Source: Planctomycetaceae bacterium (GTDB lineage Bacteria > Planctomycetota > Planctomycetia > Planctomycetales > Planctomycetaceae). From it: DNA of 64,000 bases. The notes under the pieces are model-generated. The model ran no database searches, was not told the origin of the DNA, and saw only the letters and a program-made list of their open reading frames with translations. Both the position numbers and the translations under genes were made by a program. Position 1 is the stretch's first letter. Every line of letters begins with the position of its first letter. Shown piece after piece: positions 1-8,379 of the stretch. The DNA lies in contig JAHBXV010000031.1 of assembly GCA_019636285.1 (NCBI GenBank), positions 1 through 64,000 of the forward strand, given 5' to 3'.

Positions 1-2
1 AC

Positions 3-29
3 GCGTTCCCGGGCTCGGCCCGGGAACGC
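3..29. repeat. Perfect GC-rich hairpin (GTTCCC family)
   Basis: An 11-bp perfect inverted repeat (3-13 with 19-29) starts GCGTTCCCGGG, with a 5-nt loop. A second hairpin with the same CGTTCCC outer arms lies at 56645-56669 after the E3 gene. It may act as a terminator for the minus-strand gene ending at 45 or be a REP-like dispersed palindrome. There is no U tract. Confidence 0.6.
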
Positions 30-44
30 CGTCTCTGCCGAGGG

Positions 45-290
45 TCACTGCCATCGGTCGACTTCCCGGTGCGCGGCGGTCTCAAGTGCTGGTGTGTTCC
101 AGGCCAGATCGGCAGCAAGATGTTGCTCCATCCCGGCTGCGGGAGCCGAGGCGTGCAACAGGTCGGATCCCGGAATGCCGCTGGAAGCCGACAGCAGACA
201 ACTGATGATCAGCCCGAAAACGATCGTCGCGGCAAAGCTGGCGCCCACGCCTACCAGTGCCTGAGTGTCTGACGCATTTCGTCGGCTCAT
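45..290 (-). CDS. Small single-helix membrane protein, unknown function
   Basis: This 81-residue protein is not recognised. It has a polar N-terminus (MSRRNASDTQ), one hydrophobic segment at about residues 12-35 that can span the membrane, and a hydrophilic C-terminal tail predicted to lie on one side. The start at 290 was chosen because AAGGGA lies about 7 bases upstream; a longer frame to 329 has no such site. It is transcribed divergently from the sigma-54 activator, about 200 bp apart, so the two could share a control region. A single-pass accessory or sensor subunit is possible, but nothing in the sequence proves it. Confidence 0.55.
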   Translation of the reverse strand: MSRRNASDTQALVGVGASFAATIVFGLIISCLLSASSGIPGSDLLHASAPAAGMEQHLAADLAWNTPALETAAHREVDRWQ

Positions 291-489
291 CGTCTTGTCC
301 CTTCGCTCCGTTCGTCGGTCGTTTGCCACGGCATTCCAAGAACTGCCGTTCCCCCGTCTGGCGGTATTGGCTCGGAATCTGCGAGGGGGAAACGCAACCG
401 GCGTGCCAGTGCCCGCGCATCGCCCGAAAGTCCGGCAAATTGAGCAGAATTGCCGCCAAATGCATGTCGAACTTGACGAAGGCCGTCAT

Positions 490-2151
490 ATGTCACAGGA
501 TTTACCAGTATCCTTCCCTAGCAAACCCGTTATATTTAACGGCGACACCGAGAGCCAGGCGCAGTTCGTGCAACGCACCAGCCAACTTCTGCTCGACATC
601 TGGCGGGAAGCCTGCCGCCATATCGAGATCGATGAATTCCTGCGAACGGTCTCGCCGAGCCTCGTCCGCCACGCGCCAATCGACCAGATCATCGTGCGGC
701 GGTTCGATCGCGAGACAGCGAGCCTGGTCCACGTGGCGGCTGCTCCGACCCTGGACGGGGAGCATCCCCCCGGTGAACGGCACGAGTATCCGCCAGCCGA
801 CTTCAAGCAGCTTCTGCGTTGGGGTGCCAGCGACCGGATTGTCACTCGCGGGAAACGCCTGACCGGAATTCTGGGGCTGCTGGTCCCCGACGGAATCCAG
901 GCCGACGTCATCGCCGTCCCCCTCTCGCGGGAGACGGAAGCCTCGGGCGTCCTGCTGTTAATTGGCCGCGCGGGCCGGGAGTTTGAGTCAGGCCACCTGG
1001 AACTGGCCGAAAAACTCCGGGAGCCCTTTGCGGTTGCCCTCGAAAACGATCGCCGTGTTCACGAAATGGCGACACTGCGCGATGCCGCCGTTGCCGACCG
1101 AGGTTCCCTCCTCCGGCGTTTGGGCCGCAAGGAGATTGTCGAAGACATTGTCGGCGAGCGGACCGGTCTGCGACAGGTTATGGATCGTGTCGGCCTGGTA
1201 ACCGGCTCGGATGTCCCCGTGCTGATTCTGGGTGAGACGGGGACCGGCAAGGAAGTGATCGCCCGAGCAATTCATACCCGCAGTCCCCGCCACGATGGCC
1301 CGTTCATTCGCGTCAATTGCGGCGCGATTCCCTCGGAATTGATCGACTCGCAGCTCTTCGGACACGAGCGGGGAAGCTTCACCGGGGCCGATCAAAAGCG
1401 GCAGGGATGGTTCGAACGGGCTGACCAGGGAACGCTGCTACTTGATGAAATTGGCGAGTTGCCGCTCGATGCCCAGGTCCGTTTTCTGCGCGTCCTGCAG
1501 GATGGCGCCGTCGAGCGGGTGGGTGGAACGCAGCCGGTCCATGTGAATGTCCGCATCATCGCCGCCACGCATCGGGATCTGGCCCAGATGGTTCGTGAAG
1601 GCCGCTTCCGCGAGGATCTGTGGTATCGACTCGCCGTCTTTCCGATTCTGATGCCGCCGCTGCGAGACCGTAAGGACGATATTCCCGACCTCGCGCGGCA
1701 CTTCGCCGAACGAGCCGCCGTCCGCTTCGGCTTGCCGGTCAACATCCCCACCGAGCAAGACCTGAAGCTGTTGGCCGCTTACGACTGGCCCGGCAACATT
1801 CGCGAGTTCGGCGCGGTCATCGACCGGGCGGCTATCCTCGGAAATGGTCAATCCCTGGAGATTGCAAAATCCATCGGCTTCGGAGCAACACCGCAACCCG
1901 CGACCCCCAACCGAACCCCAGCCCATCCCGCTGCTGGAACCCCATCGCCTGCACCGAGCGATCGCTTCCTCACTCTCGATGAAGCAATGATCGAACACAT
2001 CCGCCGAGCCCTGGAAATGACCGAAGGCCAGGTCGAAGGGCGACGAGGCGCGGCCGCGCTATTGGGGATCAACCCCCATACACTGCGGGCACGCATGCGG
2101 AAACACGGCCTCGACTGGTCCGAGTTTCGGCATCCAGACAGTCGCCGATGA
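490..2151 (+). CDS. GAF-domain sigma-54-dependent transcriptional activator
   Basis: This 553-residue enhancer-binding protein should hydrolyse ATP to open sigma-54 promoters. In order it has a GAF-like sensory region (about residues 30-200), an AAA+ core with Walker A GETGTGKE (about 248), the sigma-54 contact loop as GSFTGA (about 295, against the usual GAFTGA), Walker B LLLDEIGELP (about 316), and a C-terminal Fis-type helix-turn-helix (about 520-543, AAALLGINPHTLRARM). There is no response-regulator receiver domain, so a small ligand or gas sensed by GAF is more likely than phosphorylation. The ATG at 490 was chosen because upstream residues lack similarity to the family and GAAGG precedes it. 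The target is unknown: the neighbouring genes face away from it or converge on it, and no -24/-12 promoter was identified. Confidence 0.9.
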   Translation: MSQDLPVSFPSKPVIFNGDTESQAQFVQRTSQLLLDIWREACRHIEIDEFLRTVSPSLVRHAPIDQIIVRRFDRETASLVHVAAAPTLDGEHPPGERHEYPPADFKQLLRWGASDRIVTRGKRLTGILGLLVPDGIQADVIAVPLSRETEASGVLLLIGRAGREFESGHLELAEKLREPFAVALENDRRVHEMATLRDAAVADRGSLLRRLGRKEIVEDIVGERTGLRQVMDRVGLVTGSDVPVLILGETGTGKEVIARAIHTRSPRHDGPFIRVNCGAIPSELIDSQLFGHERGSFTGADQKRQGWFERADQGTLLLDEIGELPLDAQVRFLRVLQDGAVERVGGTQPVHVNVRIIAATHRDLAQMVREGRFREDLWYRLAVFPILMPPLRDRKDDIPDLARHFAERAAVRFGLPVNIPTEQDLKLLAAYDWPGNIREFGAVIDRAAILGNGQSLEIAKSIGFGATPQPATPNRTPAHPAAGTPSPAPSDRFLTLDEAMIEHIRRALEMTEGQVEGRRGAAALLGINPHTLRARMRKHGLDWSEFRHPDSRR

Positions 2152-2170
2152 GCATGCGAGTTTATAAGTC

Positions 2171-2202
2171 GATGCAGGCGGCCTCGTAACGCCGCCTGCA
2201 TC
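2171..2202. terminator. Hairpin between convergent genes
   Basis: A 12-bp perfect stem (GATGCAGGCGGC at 2171-2182 with its complement at 2191-2202) and 8-nt loop lie between the stop codons of the sigma-54 activator (+) and the GT39-like gene (-). The symmetry and position suit a bidirectional terminator; no T-run follows. Confidence 0.6.
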
Positions 2203-2220
2203 ACAGTCTCGGGAACGGGA

Positions 2221-3843
2221 CTAACGCCGGAACGGGGTCTCCACCGAAGCGTCTGAATCCGTGATTTGGAAGGATATGGGAGCATCAATCCGATACAGCC
2301 GCCAGCCGGGCAGCCCCTCAGTTACGGGGACTGCGACTTCTGCCAGCGACGCCGGAAGTTGTTTTAGAAGCTGGCTCTCCGAACTGGCAAGAACATGGCT
2401 GGGCTGCAGCCCGCTCAGCAACGCCGCGTATTGCGGATGGGTATAATTGGACCGGATATAGGCGACGCGGCGCGGCTGAGCCGCGTATTCCACCATCAGG
2501 AGTTGATCAGCAAAGACAGATGGCTGAGCATCAACGAGTAATGTGGCATCCGTCGGAATAAGCCCCGTCAGCTGTTGGCGGACTTCGGCAACCGCCGCCG
2601 TGCAACGACGCCCGTCGTTGACCAATCGCAGCATCAGGGCCGCGTCAAGTACGAACAAAATCGTGAGGATCGCTGCGACGCTCGGCACGAACGGCGGACG
2701 TTGGAGAGTCTGTCTGCGAGCGGTGAGCCACTTCCACAGCGGCTGGGAGTTGACGACCGCGGCCGCGAGAATTACTGGGAACCCGGGGACGAGGTAGCGA
2801 AACTGATTCTGGTGCAGGACGATCTGCAGAACATGGATCCCGATCATTCCTGAAGCGAGCAGACTCAGACGATATTCCGGGGATTGAGCAGGACGACGAA
2901 ACAGGCCGACCACCGCTAGTCCTGCGGCGAGGTTGAACGGCCAATAGAAGAGACCGAGACTGTTAAGGGGGAACTGCTGCGAGATAGCCTGGGCAGCCTT
3001 AGTGGCAATACGTCCGGCGTCGAGAGCTCCGCCCTCCAGTGTAAACAGAAAGGCCATATTGTCCCCTCCGTCAGTACCGCCGTTCGCTAACAGATCCCGA
3101 ACCGACGTGGGCATACCGTTCGGAAGAAGTTGCTTCGCAACGACGACCACCGCCACCGTCGCCCCAACGAGCCCCACCGTCACCAGCAGCCGGCGAGCAT
3201 TCACGGGGCGTGAATAAAACAGGAAAACAAACGGAAGAACGGCCAAAACGGGGAGAAAAGACATCCTGCAGAGAACAAGCCCGGCGAGTGACAGTGCGAC
3301 CCATCCCCAGTTCCGCGGCCGATCACCCGTCTTAACCAGGAACCAGCCAGCCAGGGCGGAGAAGATCGTGCAGCTGGTTTCCAGAAGAGGTTGAGTCGCC
3401 TGCCAGTAAACTGCGGGATACGCCAGTGCCAGACCGTACGCAAGACATGCGGCGTCGCGCCCGGTGAGGCGACGAACAGTGAATCCCACAACAGCGGCTG
3501 CGGCAATCGCTACGAGGCAATTCGTCAAGGTCCAGCCCAGTACGGGTCCGAATATGCTGCTCAATGGCAAGGCCAGGTACAGCCCTAGAGCGTTATGAAT
3601 GAAGTGTGGACGGCCCTCGAATCCCGATTCGAAGAATTGTCGAGGGAAGACATGCCCGGCGACGGATGGACGGCCAGCCAAGAGAGTCTCGGTATCCGTG
3701 ATGTACCAATACTGATCCGATCCGCGGAGTTGCCATCCGCCCGCGAGAACGAGTCCGATAAATAGCAGGGTGACCACGGTCACCAGGACGCGGCGAGACC
3801 GAAATCCAGAAACAAACGGAGCCGCACCGATCGTTGTGTCCAT
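2221..3843 (-). CDS. Multispanning membrane protein, GT39/ArnT-like glycosyltransferase
   Basis: This is a protein of about 540 residues with roughly ten or more hydrophobic segments between residues 15 and 390, followed by a soluble C-terminal domain of about 130 residues. After the first helix comes an exposed loop rich in acidic and aromatic residues (DQYWYITDTETLL), the position where GT-C fold enzymes carry catalytic Asp/Glu. This resembles the GT39/PMT-ArnT group, which transfer sugars from polyprenyl phosphate on the outer face of the membrane. It is last in the CDP-dideoxyhexose operon, 30 bp after the GT2 gene, whose product could make the lipid-linked donor. ATG at 3843 is used; a TTG at 3867 is also possible. 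A polymerase or flippase role cannot be excluded. Confidence 0.65.
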   Translation of the reverse strand: MDTTIGAAPFVSGFRSRRVLVTVVTLLFIGLVLAGGWQLRGSDQYWYITDTETLLAGRPSVAGHVFPRQFFESGFEGRPHFIHNALGLYLALPLSSIFGPVLGWTLTNCLVAIAAAAVVGFTVRRLTGRDAACLAYGLALAYPAVYWQATQPLLETSCTIFSALAGWFLVKTGDRPRNWGWVALSLAGLVLCRMSFLPVLAVLPFVFLFYSRPVNARRLLVTVGLVGATVAVVVVAKQLLPNGMPTSVRDLLANGGTDGGDNMAFLFTLEGGALDAGRIATKAAQAISQQFPLNSLGLFYWPFNLAAGLAVVGLFRRPAQSPEYRLSLLASGMIGIHVLQIVLHQNQFRYLVPGFPVILAAAVVNSQPLWKWLTARRQTLQRPPFVPSVAAILTILFVLDAALMLRLVNDGRRCTAAVAEVRQQLTGLIPTDATLLVDAQPSVFADQLLMVEYAAQPRRVAYIRSNYTHPQYAALLSGLQPSHVLASSESQLLKQLPASLAEVAVPVTEGLPGWRLYRIDAPISFQITDSDASVETPFRR

Positions 3844-3873
3844 TCTACGGTCTCGTTTACTTGCCAAGAATTC

Positions 3874-4890
3874 TTAGGCCGAGCGTCGTAATGCACATTG
3901 TGACTCGACACGCGGGATTGGTGAGGCGGCTGACCGGTCGCCACCTGCCGACAGGGTTTGGACGTCGACAACCGAATGGGAGGTGTGCTTCACCTGACGG
4001 TAGATTCTCCCCAGATACTCCCCGAAGATGCCGAAAAAGATCGCGTTGATCCCCTGTGAAATCAGAATCAGCACTACTAGCGTCGTAAACCCGGCTGGCC
4101 ATTCGACGCCGCCGAACAAACGAGCGCCGGCGTAACCGGCAATCAACAGCCCGGTGAGAGCAAAAATCCCGAGTCCAACCCATGTCGCCAGCCGCAGCGG
4201 CTTTATCGAGTGGCCGATGATTCCATCGACTGCGAGGGCTGCCAACTGCCGAAAACGAAATTTGCTTTCGCCCGCCAGCCGCGCCTCACGTTGATAGAGA
4301 ATCCCGACTTGCTCAAACCCTAGCGACGCGATGACTCCGCGGAGGTAGGGGGTGCTGTCACGAAGTTGGGCAAGTTCTTCCAGGACTTTACGATCGATCA
4401 ACCGAAAGTCGCCGGCGTCGAGCGGAAGATTGTCCTCGCTGAGCCAGTTGATGACTCGATAGAACATCATTCGCGCCAGGGTGATTCCGGAGCCTTCCTT
4501 CCGACCAATACGGACGCCGTAAACGACCTGATAGCCTGACTCCCACTTGGCGAGGAATTCCGGGATCAATGTCGGGGGATCCTGAAGATCGCAGTCGAGC
4601 TGGATCGCCGCTTCGCCTCGCGCGTTCCGGTAACCGGTGAGAATCGAGTTCTGGTAACCGAAATTGCGCGAAAAGCGATAGGCCCGAATGCGCGGATCCC
4701 GCTCCGCCAGCTCGCAGAGAATGGGGAACGAGCGATCGGAACTGCGATTATCCGTAAAGACGTACTCCCACTTGTAGCGGTCTGCGAGGGGCGCCATCAC
4801 CTCCTCGATCGTGGCGTACAGACGAGGAATATTTTCTTCCTCGTTCAGGACAGGAACAACGAAGGAAATCAACTTGCGGTCGGACGACAT
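3874..4890 (-). CDS. GT2 family polyprenyl-phosphate glycosyltransferase (GtrB/DPM-like)
   Basis: This is a 338-residue GT-A glycosyltransferase with two C-terminal transmembrane helices. The N-terminus has the family signature VVPVLNEEENI, the acceptor-side motif SRNFGYQNS, a DCDLQDPP metal/nucleotide-binding motif and GDFRLIDRKV. The last 110 residues hold two hydrophobic helices with SQGINAIFFGIFGEYLGRIY, a hallmark of the GtrB/ArnC/DPM1-like group. These enzymes move a sugar from a nucleotide donor to polyprenyl phosphate on the cytoplasmic face. ATG 4890 was chosen because the longer frame would overlap rfbH. Its place in the operon suggests that it loads a hexose or the dideoxyhexose made by the upstream genes, which the downstream multispanning protein then uses. 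Confidence 0.87.
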   Translation of the reverse strand: MSSDRKLISFVVPVLNEEENIPRLYATIEEVMAPLADRYKWEYVFTDNRSSDRSFPILCELAERDPRIRAYRFSRNFGYQNSILTGYRNARGEAAIQLDCDLQDPPTLIPEFLAKWESGYQVVYGVRIGRKEGSGITLARMMFYRVINWLSEDNLPLDAGDFRLIDRKVLEELAQLRDSTPYLRGVIASLGFEQVGILYQREARLAGESKFRFRQLAALAVDGIIGHSIKPLRLATWVGLGIFALTGLLIAGYAGARLFGGVEWPAGFTTLVVLILISQGINAIFFGIFGEYLGRIYRQVKHTSHSVVDVQTLSAGGDRSAASPIPRVESQCALRRSA

Positions 4891-4951
4891 CGCGAAGTTC
4901 CGTGCGCCGGCGGAGAGAATCAGAAGAAAGGAGGGGGAATCGCGCCAAGAG

Positions 4952-6292
4952 TCACGCAGCGCGGTGGTTCTGAGCCGGCGCCGCCCGACATGCCTCGCGG
5001 AGTGTCTCAGCAACGTAATCGAGCATTTCGTGAGTCAGCCCGGGATAGACCCCGACCCAGAACGTGTGATGCATGATCCGCTCAGTGTTCGTCAGGTCCC
5101 CGACAACTCGATGGGCGACACCGTCGTATGCCGGCTGCCGCAGCAGATTCCCGCCAAACAGAAGCCGGGTTCCAATCTTCCTCGCTGTGAGATGCTTCAT
5201 CAAATCGGTGCGAGAAATGCCACTCTCAGCCTTGAGTGTAAGGGGAAAGCCGAACCAGGACGGGATACTAGCCGGCGTCGCTTCAGGAAGATCAAACAGG
5301 TCGCTGCAATCGGTGAGGAGGCTCCGCAAATAGGCGAAGTTTTCCCGGCGGCGATCGATGAAGCCCGGCAGTTTTTCCAGTTGCCGCACGCCGATTGCAG
5401 CCTGCATGTCGGTTGCTTTCAGGTTGTAACCGATGTGGCTGTAGATGTACTTGTGGTCGTAGCCCTCCGGAAGAGATCCGAGCTGCCAGCGGAACCGCTT
5501 GCCGCAGGTGTCATCGCAGCCGGTAGCGCACCAGCAATCGCGTCCCCAATCGCGGAATGATTCCACCAGTTTCTTCAGAACGGGGGAATTCGTGAGGACA
5601 GCTCCTCCCTCCCCCATCGTCATGTGATGAGCCGGATAAAAGCTGACAGTTGCCAAGTCGCCGAACTGCCCGACTTTCTTACCGTCATATTCGGCGCCGA
5701 CTGCGTCGCAGCAGTCCTCAATTAGCCAGAGTCCATGGCGTTTACAGAAGTCTGCGACGGCACCGAGATTGAAGGGATTCCCCAACGTGTGAGCGATGAC
5801 AACGGCCCGAGTTCGCTCCGAACGGGCGGCTTCCAGGTGTGTCACGTCGATGTTGTAGGTCGGGATATGGACATCCAAGAATACCGGGACCGCTCCGCAC
5901 TGTAGAATCGGGTTCACGGTCGTTGGGAATCCTGCCGCCACGGTGATCACTTCGTCACCGGGACGCAGTCGCCGATCTTTCAGGCGAGGAGAGGTTAGGG
6001 CGGCAACCGCTGCCAGATTGGCGCTCGACCCCGAGTTAACGACCAGGCAATCGCGGAGCCCCATCCAGTCGGCGAACTGCCGTTCGAACTGCTCCGTAAA
6101 ACGCCCGGCCGTCAGCCAGAAATCGAGCGATGAGTCGACGAGGGACGTGACTTCGTCCCCATCGAATACCTTGCCTGAAACCGGCACAGGCGTCTCGCCG
6201 GGAACGAACGCCTTCTCCTGCCAATTCTTCTTTGAGAACTCGCCGACAAGGTCGAGAATTCGTTGACGCAGTTCCGCCGCGGACTCAGACAT
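4952..6292 (-). CDS. rfbH: CDP-4-dehydro-6-deoxyglucose 3-dehydrase (E1)
   Basis: This 446-residue DegT/DnrJ/EryC1-fold enzyme catalyses the C-3 deoxygenation step of CDP-3,6-dideoxyhexose synthesis using PMP and an iron-sulfur cluster. Two diagnostic E1 features can be read. The usual PLP-binding lysine is replaced by His222 ([12 protein letters not shown]). The cysteines fit C-X57-C-X-C-X7-C exactly, at Cys195, Cys253, Cys255 and Cys263, the pattern described for the [2Fe-2S] cluster of the Yersinia enzyme. Other family motifs include VNSGSSANL. It starts 12 bp after the SDR gene. The partner reductase (E3/RfbI, a ferredoxin-NADH reductase type) is not in this window, so electrons must come from an enzyme encoded elsewhere. 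Confidence 0.95.
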   Translation of the reverse strand: MSESAAELRQRILDLVGEFSKKNWQEKAFVPGETPVPVSGKVFDGDEVTSLVDSSLDFWLTAGRFTEQFERQFADWMGLRDCLVVNSGSSANLAAVAALTSPRLKDRRLRPGDEVITVAAGFPTTVNPILQCGAVPVFLDVHIPTYNIDVTHLEAARSERTRAVVIAHTLGNPFNLGAVADFCKRHGLWLIEDCCDAVGAEYDGKKVGQFGDLATVSFYPAHHMTMGEGGAVLTNSPVLKKLVESFRDWGRDCWCATGCDDTCGKRFRWQLGSLPEGYDHKYIYSHIGYNLKATDMQAAIGVRQLEKLPGFIDRRRENFAYLRSLLTDCSDLFDLPEATPASIPSWFGFPLTLKAESGISRTDLMKHLTARKIGTRLLFGGNLLRQPAYDGVAHRVVGDLTNTERIMHHTFWVGVYPGLTHEMLDYVAETLREACRAAPAQNHRAA

Positions 6293-6304
6293 GAAAAAAT
6301 TTCC

Positions 6305-7312
6305 TCAAACCGGAGATGATTCGTGGGACAAACGCATGACCGCGGGACGCCGATGCGGCGCGGAACAGGTGGTATGCGAGGCATACAGAAGGTGTTGCAC
6401 GGTTGCCGATAGTCCCTCTTGAAGGGACACCCGCGGCGACCACCCGCTCGCCACCTGGAACTTTGAAGCGTCGCCCACAATCCAATGTGGCTCTCCCGCG
6501 CGATTGGCGCGGGCGCCCCAGCAGAGAAGCGAGCTTGGACGATCGACAAGTCGCGCCAATTCCTCACCCACTTCGCGAATTGTGACCGGTATTCCCGTAC
6601 AAACATTGAACAACTCGGGCGGCGTGGCAGACGCCAGTCGTGGGGCGTGCAACAGCGCTTCTACCGCATCGTCAACGAACAGGAAGTCACGAATCTGGCA
6701 GCCGTCCGTCAGATCCACCGATTCGGATCGCTGCAAGCGTTCGATGAGGTAAGGGGTGAGTCGTGACGCCGCTTCGCCGGGCCCATAGACATGAGACAAA
6801 CGAATGACAACGAGGGGCCGCCGGCGTGAGATGGCGAGTTGAAGGGCTCGCTCAGTCCCGGCAACCTTCGAGCGGCCGTACTCTGAAAACGGGCGGGGCG
6901 GCGTCTCCTCAGTCAGCGCCTGTCCCACGGGGCATCCCCCGTACTCGAATAGGCTTCCAATGTGGACGACCGGGCAATCTTCCGGCACTGCGGCGAGCAA
7001 ATGATCGATCAATTCTTCGTTCGTCGCCCGCATTCGCTGCGGATCCTGCTGAGTTCCGTGGACCCCATATGCTGCCAGATTAAATGCCGCGACGATCCGC
7101 CGATTTCTAAGCAGTCGATTCAGCGACCCGGGCTCCGACTCTTCGTATTCAACCAGTTCGAGTCCGCACATGCCGTCCAGTCGGCCGCGACTGGTCGACG
7201 CTTGGCGACAGAGCCCGAGCACCGCCCGGCCTTCCGCGATCAGGCGGCGCGCGAGCGCGGAACCGACGAATCCACTGACGCCGCAGACCAGTACGCATTC
7301 ATCCGCGGACAT
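6305..7312 (-). CDS. Extended SDR, probable CDP-paratose/abequose synthase-type reductase
   Basis: This is a 335-residue NAD(P)-dependent epimerase/dehydratase family protein. The Rossmann loop is GVSGFVG (residues 11-17), the catalytic set is Ser120 and Tyr145-Lys149 (YGRSK), and a DFLFVDD motif lies mid-protein. Because it sits between rfbG and rfbH, the likely role is the last step of the pathway: reduction of the C-4 ketone of CDP-3,6-dideoxyhexulose to abequose, paratose or a related sugar. The final sugar cannot be decided from motifs. Its first 24 codons are overlapped by the end of rfbG; the start cannot move downstream because the nucleotide loop begins at residue 11. A plain UDP-sugar epimerase is an alternative. 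Confidence 0.8.
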   Translation of the reverse strand: MSADECVLVCGVSGFVGSALARRLIAEGRAVLGLCRQASTSRGRLDGMCGLELVEYEESEPGSLNRLLRNRRIVAAFNLAAYGVHGTQQDPQRMRATNEELIDHLLAAVPEDCPVVHIGSLFEYGGCPVGQALTEETPPRPFSEYGRSKVAGTERALQLAISRRRPLVVIRLSHVYGPGEAASRLTPYLIERLQRSESVDLTDGCQIRDFLFVDDAVEALLHAPRLASATPPELFNVCTGIPVTIREVGEELARLVDRPSSLLCWGARANRAGEPHWIVGDASKFQVASGWSPRVSLQEGLSATVQHLLYASHTTCSAPHRRPAVMRLSHESSPV

Positions 7313-8379
7313 TTCCGAATCCTTTCTTCGTACTGGCCGATTTGTTGTTCTGCGAATTCGGCCATGCGCTCCGGCTGTGCGCTGGCGGCGCGATACCAGT
7401 TAATGGTCCATTCGACGCGACTGGCATTTGTCAACAGGGCTTTCCATCCCAATCGTGTCGCCGCCAAACTGGAGTCAAGCTTCAAATTCATCGCCTCATG
7501 AAGTCCACCATCCGTGTATGGGGCAATCTCCAATTGTCCCCGGCCGAAGACGCGGACCACTTCTTCCGCAAGTTCGCCGACAGTCAGCCTGTCTTCGGTC
7601 GAGGGACCGAAGTTCCAACCCTGAGCGAACGGCGCCCCGTCTTCTAGGAGCCGTGCGCCAAGTATCAGGTAACCGCTAAGGGGCTCAAGAACATGCTGCC
7701 ATGGTCGGACGGCGGACGGCGATCGAATGGGAATCACTTTATTGGCGAGAACGCCCCGCACCAGGTCGGGAACGATCCGGTCAGCAGCCCAGTCTCCTCC
7801 TCCGATGACGTTGCCGGCTCGCGCGGACGCCACCGCGACTCCCGCACTCTCGAAGTACGATCGTCGCCAAGCCGCGGTTATCAATTCCGCGCATCCTTTA
7901 CTGACGCTGTAGGGGTCGGCCCCTCCCATGGGCTCGTTTTCGCGATAACCCCAGGTCCATTCCCGATTCTCATAACACTTGTCGCTCGTCACATTAACGA
8001 CGGCCCGCACGCTGGGGGCCTGGCGGATCGCCTCGAACAGGTGAACTGTCCCCATCACGTTGGTCGCGAGGGTTACTGCCGGCTCACGGTATGACAGCCG
8101 GACAAGAGGCTGCGCTGCGAGATGAAAGACCAGTTCCGGCTCGCGGTCGCGGACGAAGCGCAGCACCTGATCGGCGTCCCGGATGTCGAGCAGCGAACAA
8201 TCGCATTCGGCGGAAACCTGCCGCCAAAATGCTTCACCTTCGGGAGACTCAGGCGCCAGTCCGAAGCCGGAAACAACCGCCCCAAGTTGCTTAAGCCACG
8301 CGGCGAGCCATCGTCCCTTGAATCCGGTAACACCCGTCACCAGGACTCGCCGGCCCTCCAAAGAACTGACCACCGTCAT
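7240..8379 (-). CDS. rfbG: CDP-glucose 4,6-dehydratase
   Basis: This 379-residue extended SDR converts CDP-glucose to CDP-4-keto-6-deoxyglucose. It has the nucleotide loop TGVTGFKG near the N-terminus, HLAAQPLVRLSY typical of RfbG, the catalytic YSVSKG (YxxxK) with Thr in NVTSDKCYEN, and RAGNVIGGGDWA, which is highly characteristic of this family. Family members end about 20 residues earlier (near QIGQYEERI), so the tail MNAYWSAASVDSSVPRSRAA looks like read-through into the next gene, overlapping it by 73 nt. Its own start lies inside rfbF. The start at 8379 is fixed by the proximity of the nucleotide loop. Confidence 0.95.
   Translation of the reverse strand: MTVVSSLEGRRVLVTGVTGFKGRWLAAWLKQLGAVVSGFGLAPESPEGEAFWRQVSAECDCSLLDIRDADQVLRFVRDREPELVFHLAAQPLVRLSYREPAVTLATNVMGTVHLFEAIRQAPSVRAVVNVTSDKCYENREWTWGYRENEPMGGADPYSVSKGCAELITAAWRRSYFESAGVAVASARAGNVIGGGDWAADRIVPDLVRGVLANKVIPIRSPSAVRPWQHVLEPLSGYLILGARLLEDGAPFAQGWNFGPSTEDRLTVGELAEEVVRVFGRGQLEIAPYTDGGLHEAMNLKLDSSLAATRLGWKALLTNASRVEWTINWYRAASAQPERMAEFAEQQIGQYEERIRKCPRMNAYWSAASVDSSVPRSRAA

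Noticed and set aside
8291-8379. A frameshift error as the cause of the rfbF/rfbG overlap
   Set aside because: Both frames carry intact family motifs up to the overlap and the next overlap (rfbG/SDR) shows the same pattern, so a single sequencing error does not explain it; kept as a finding, with the check listed.
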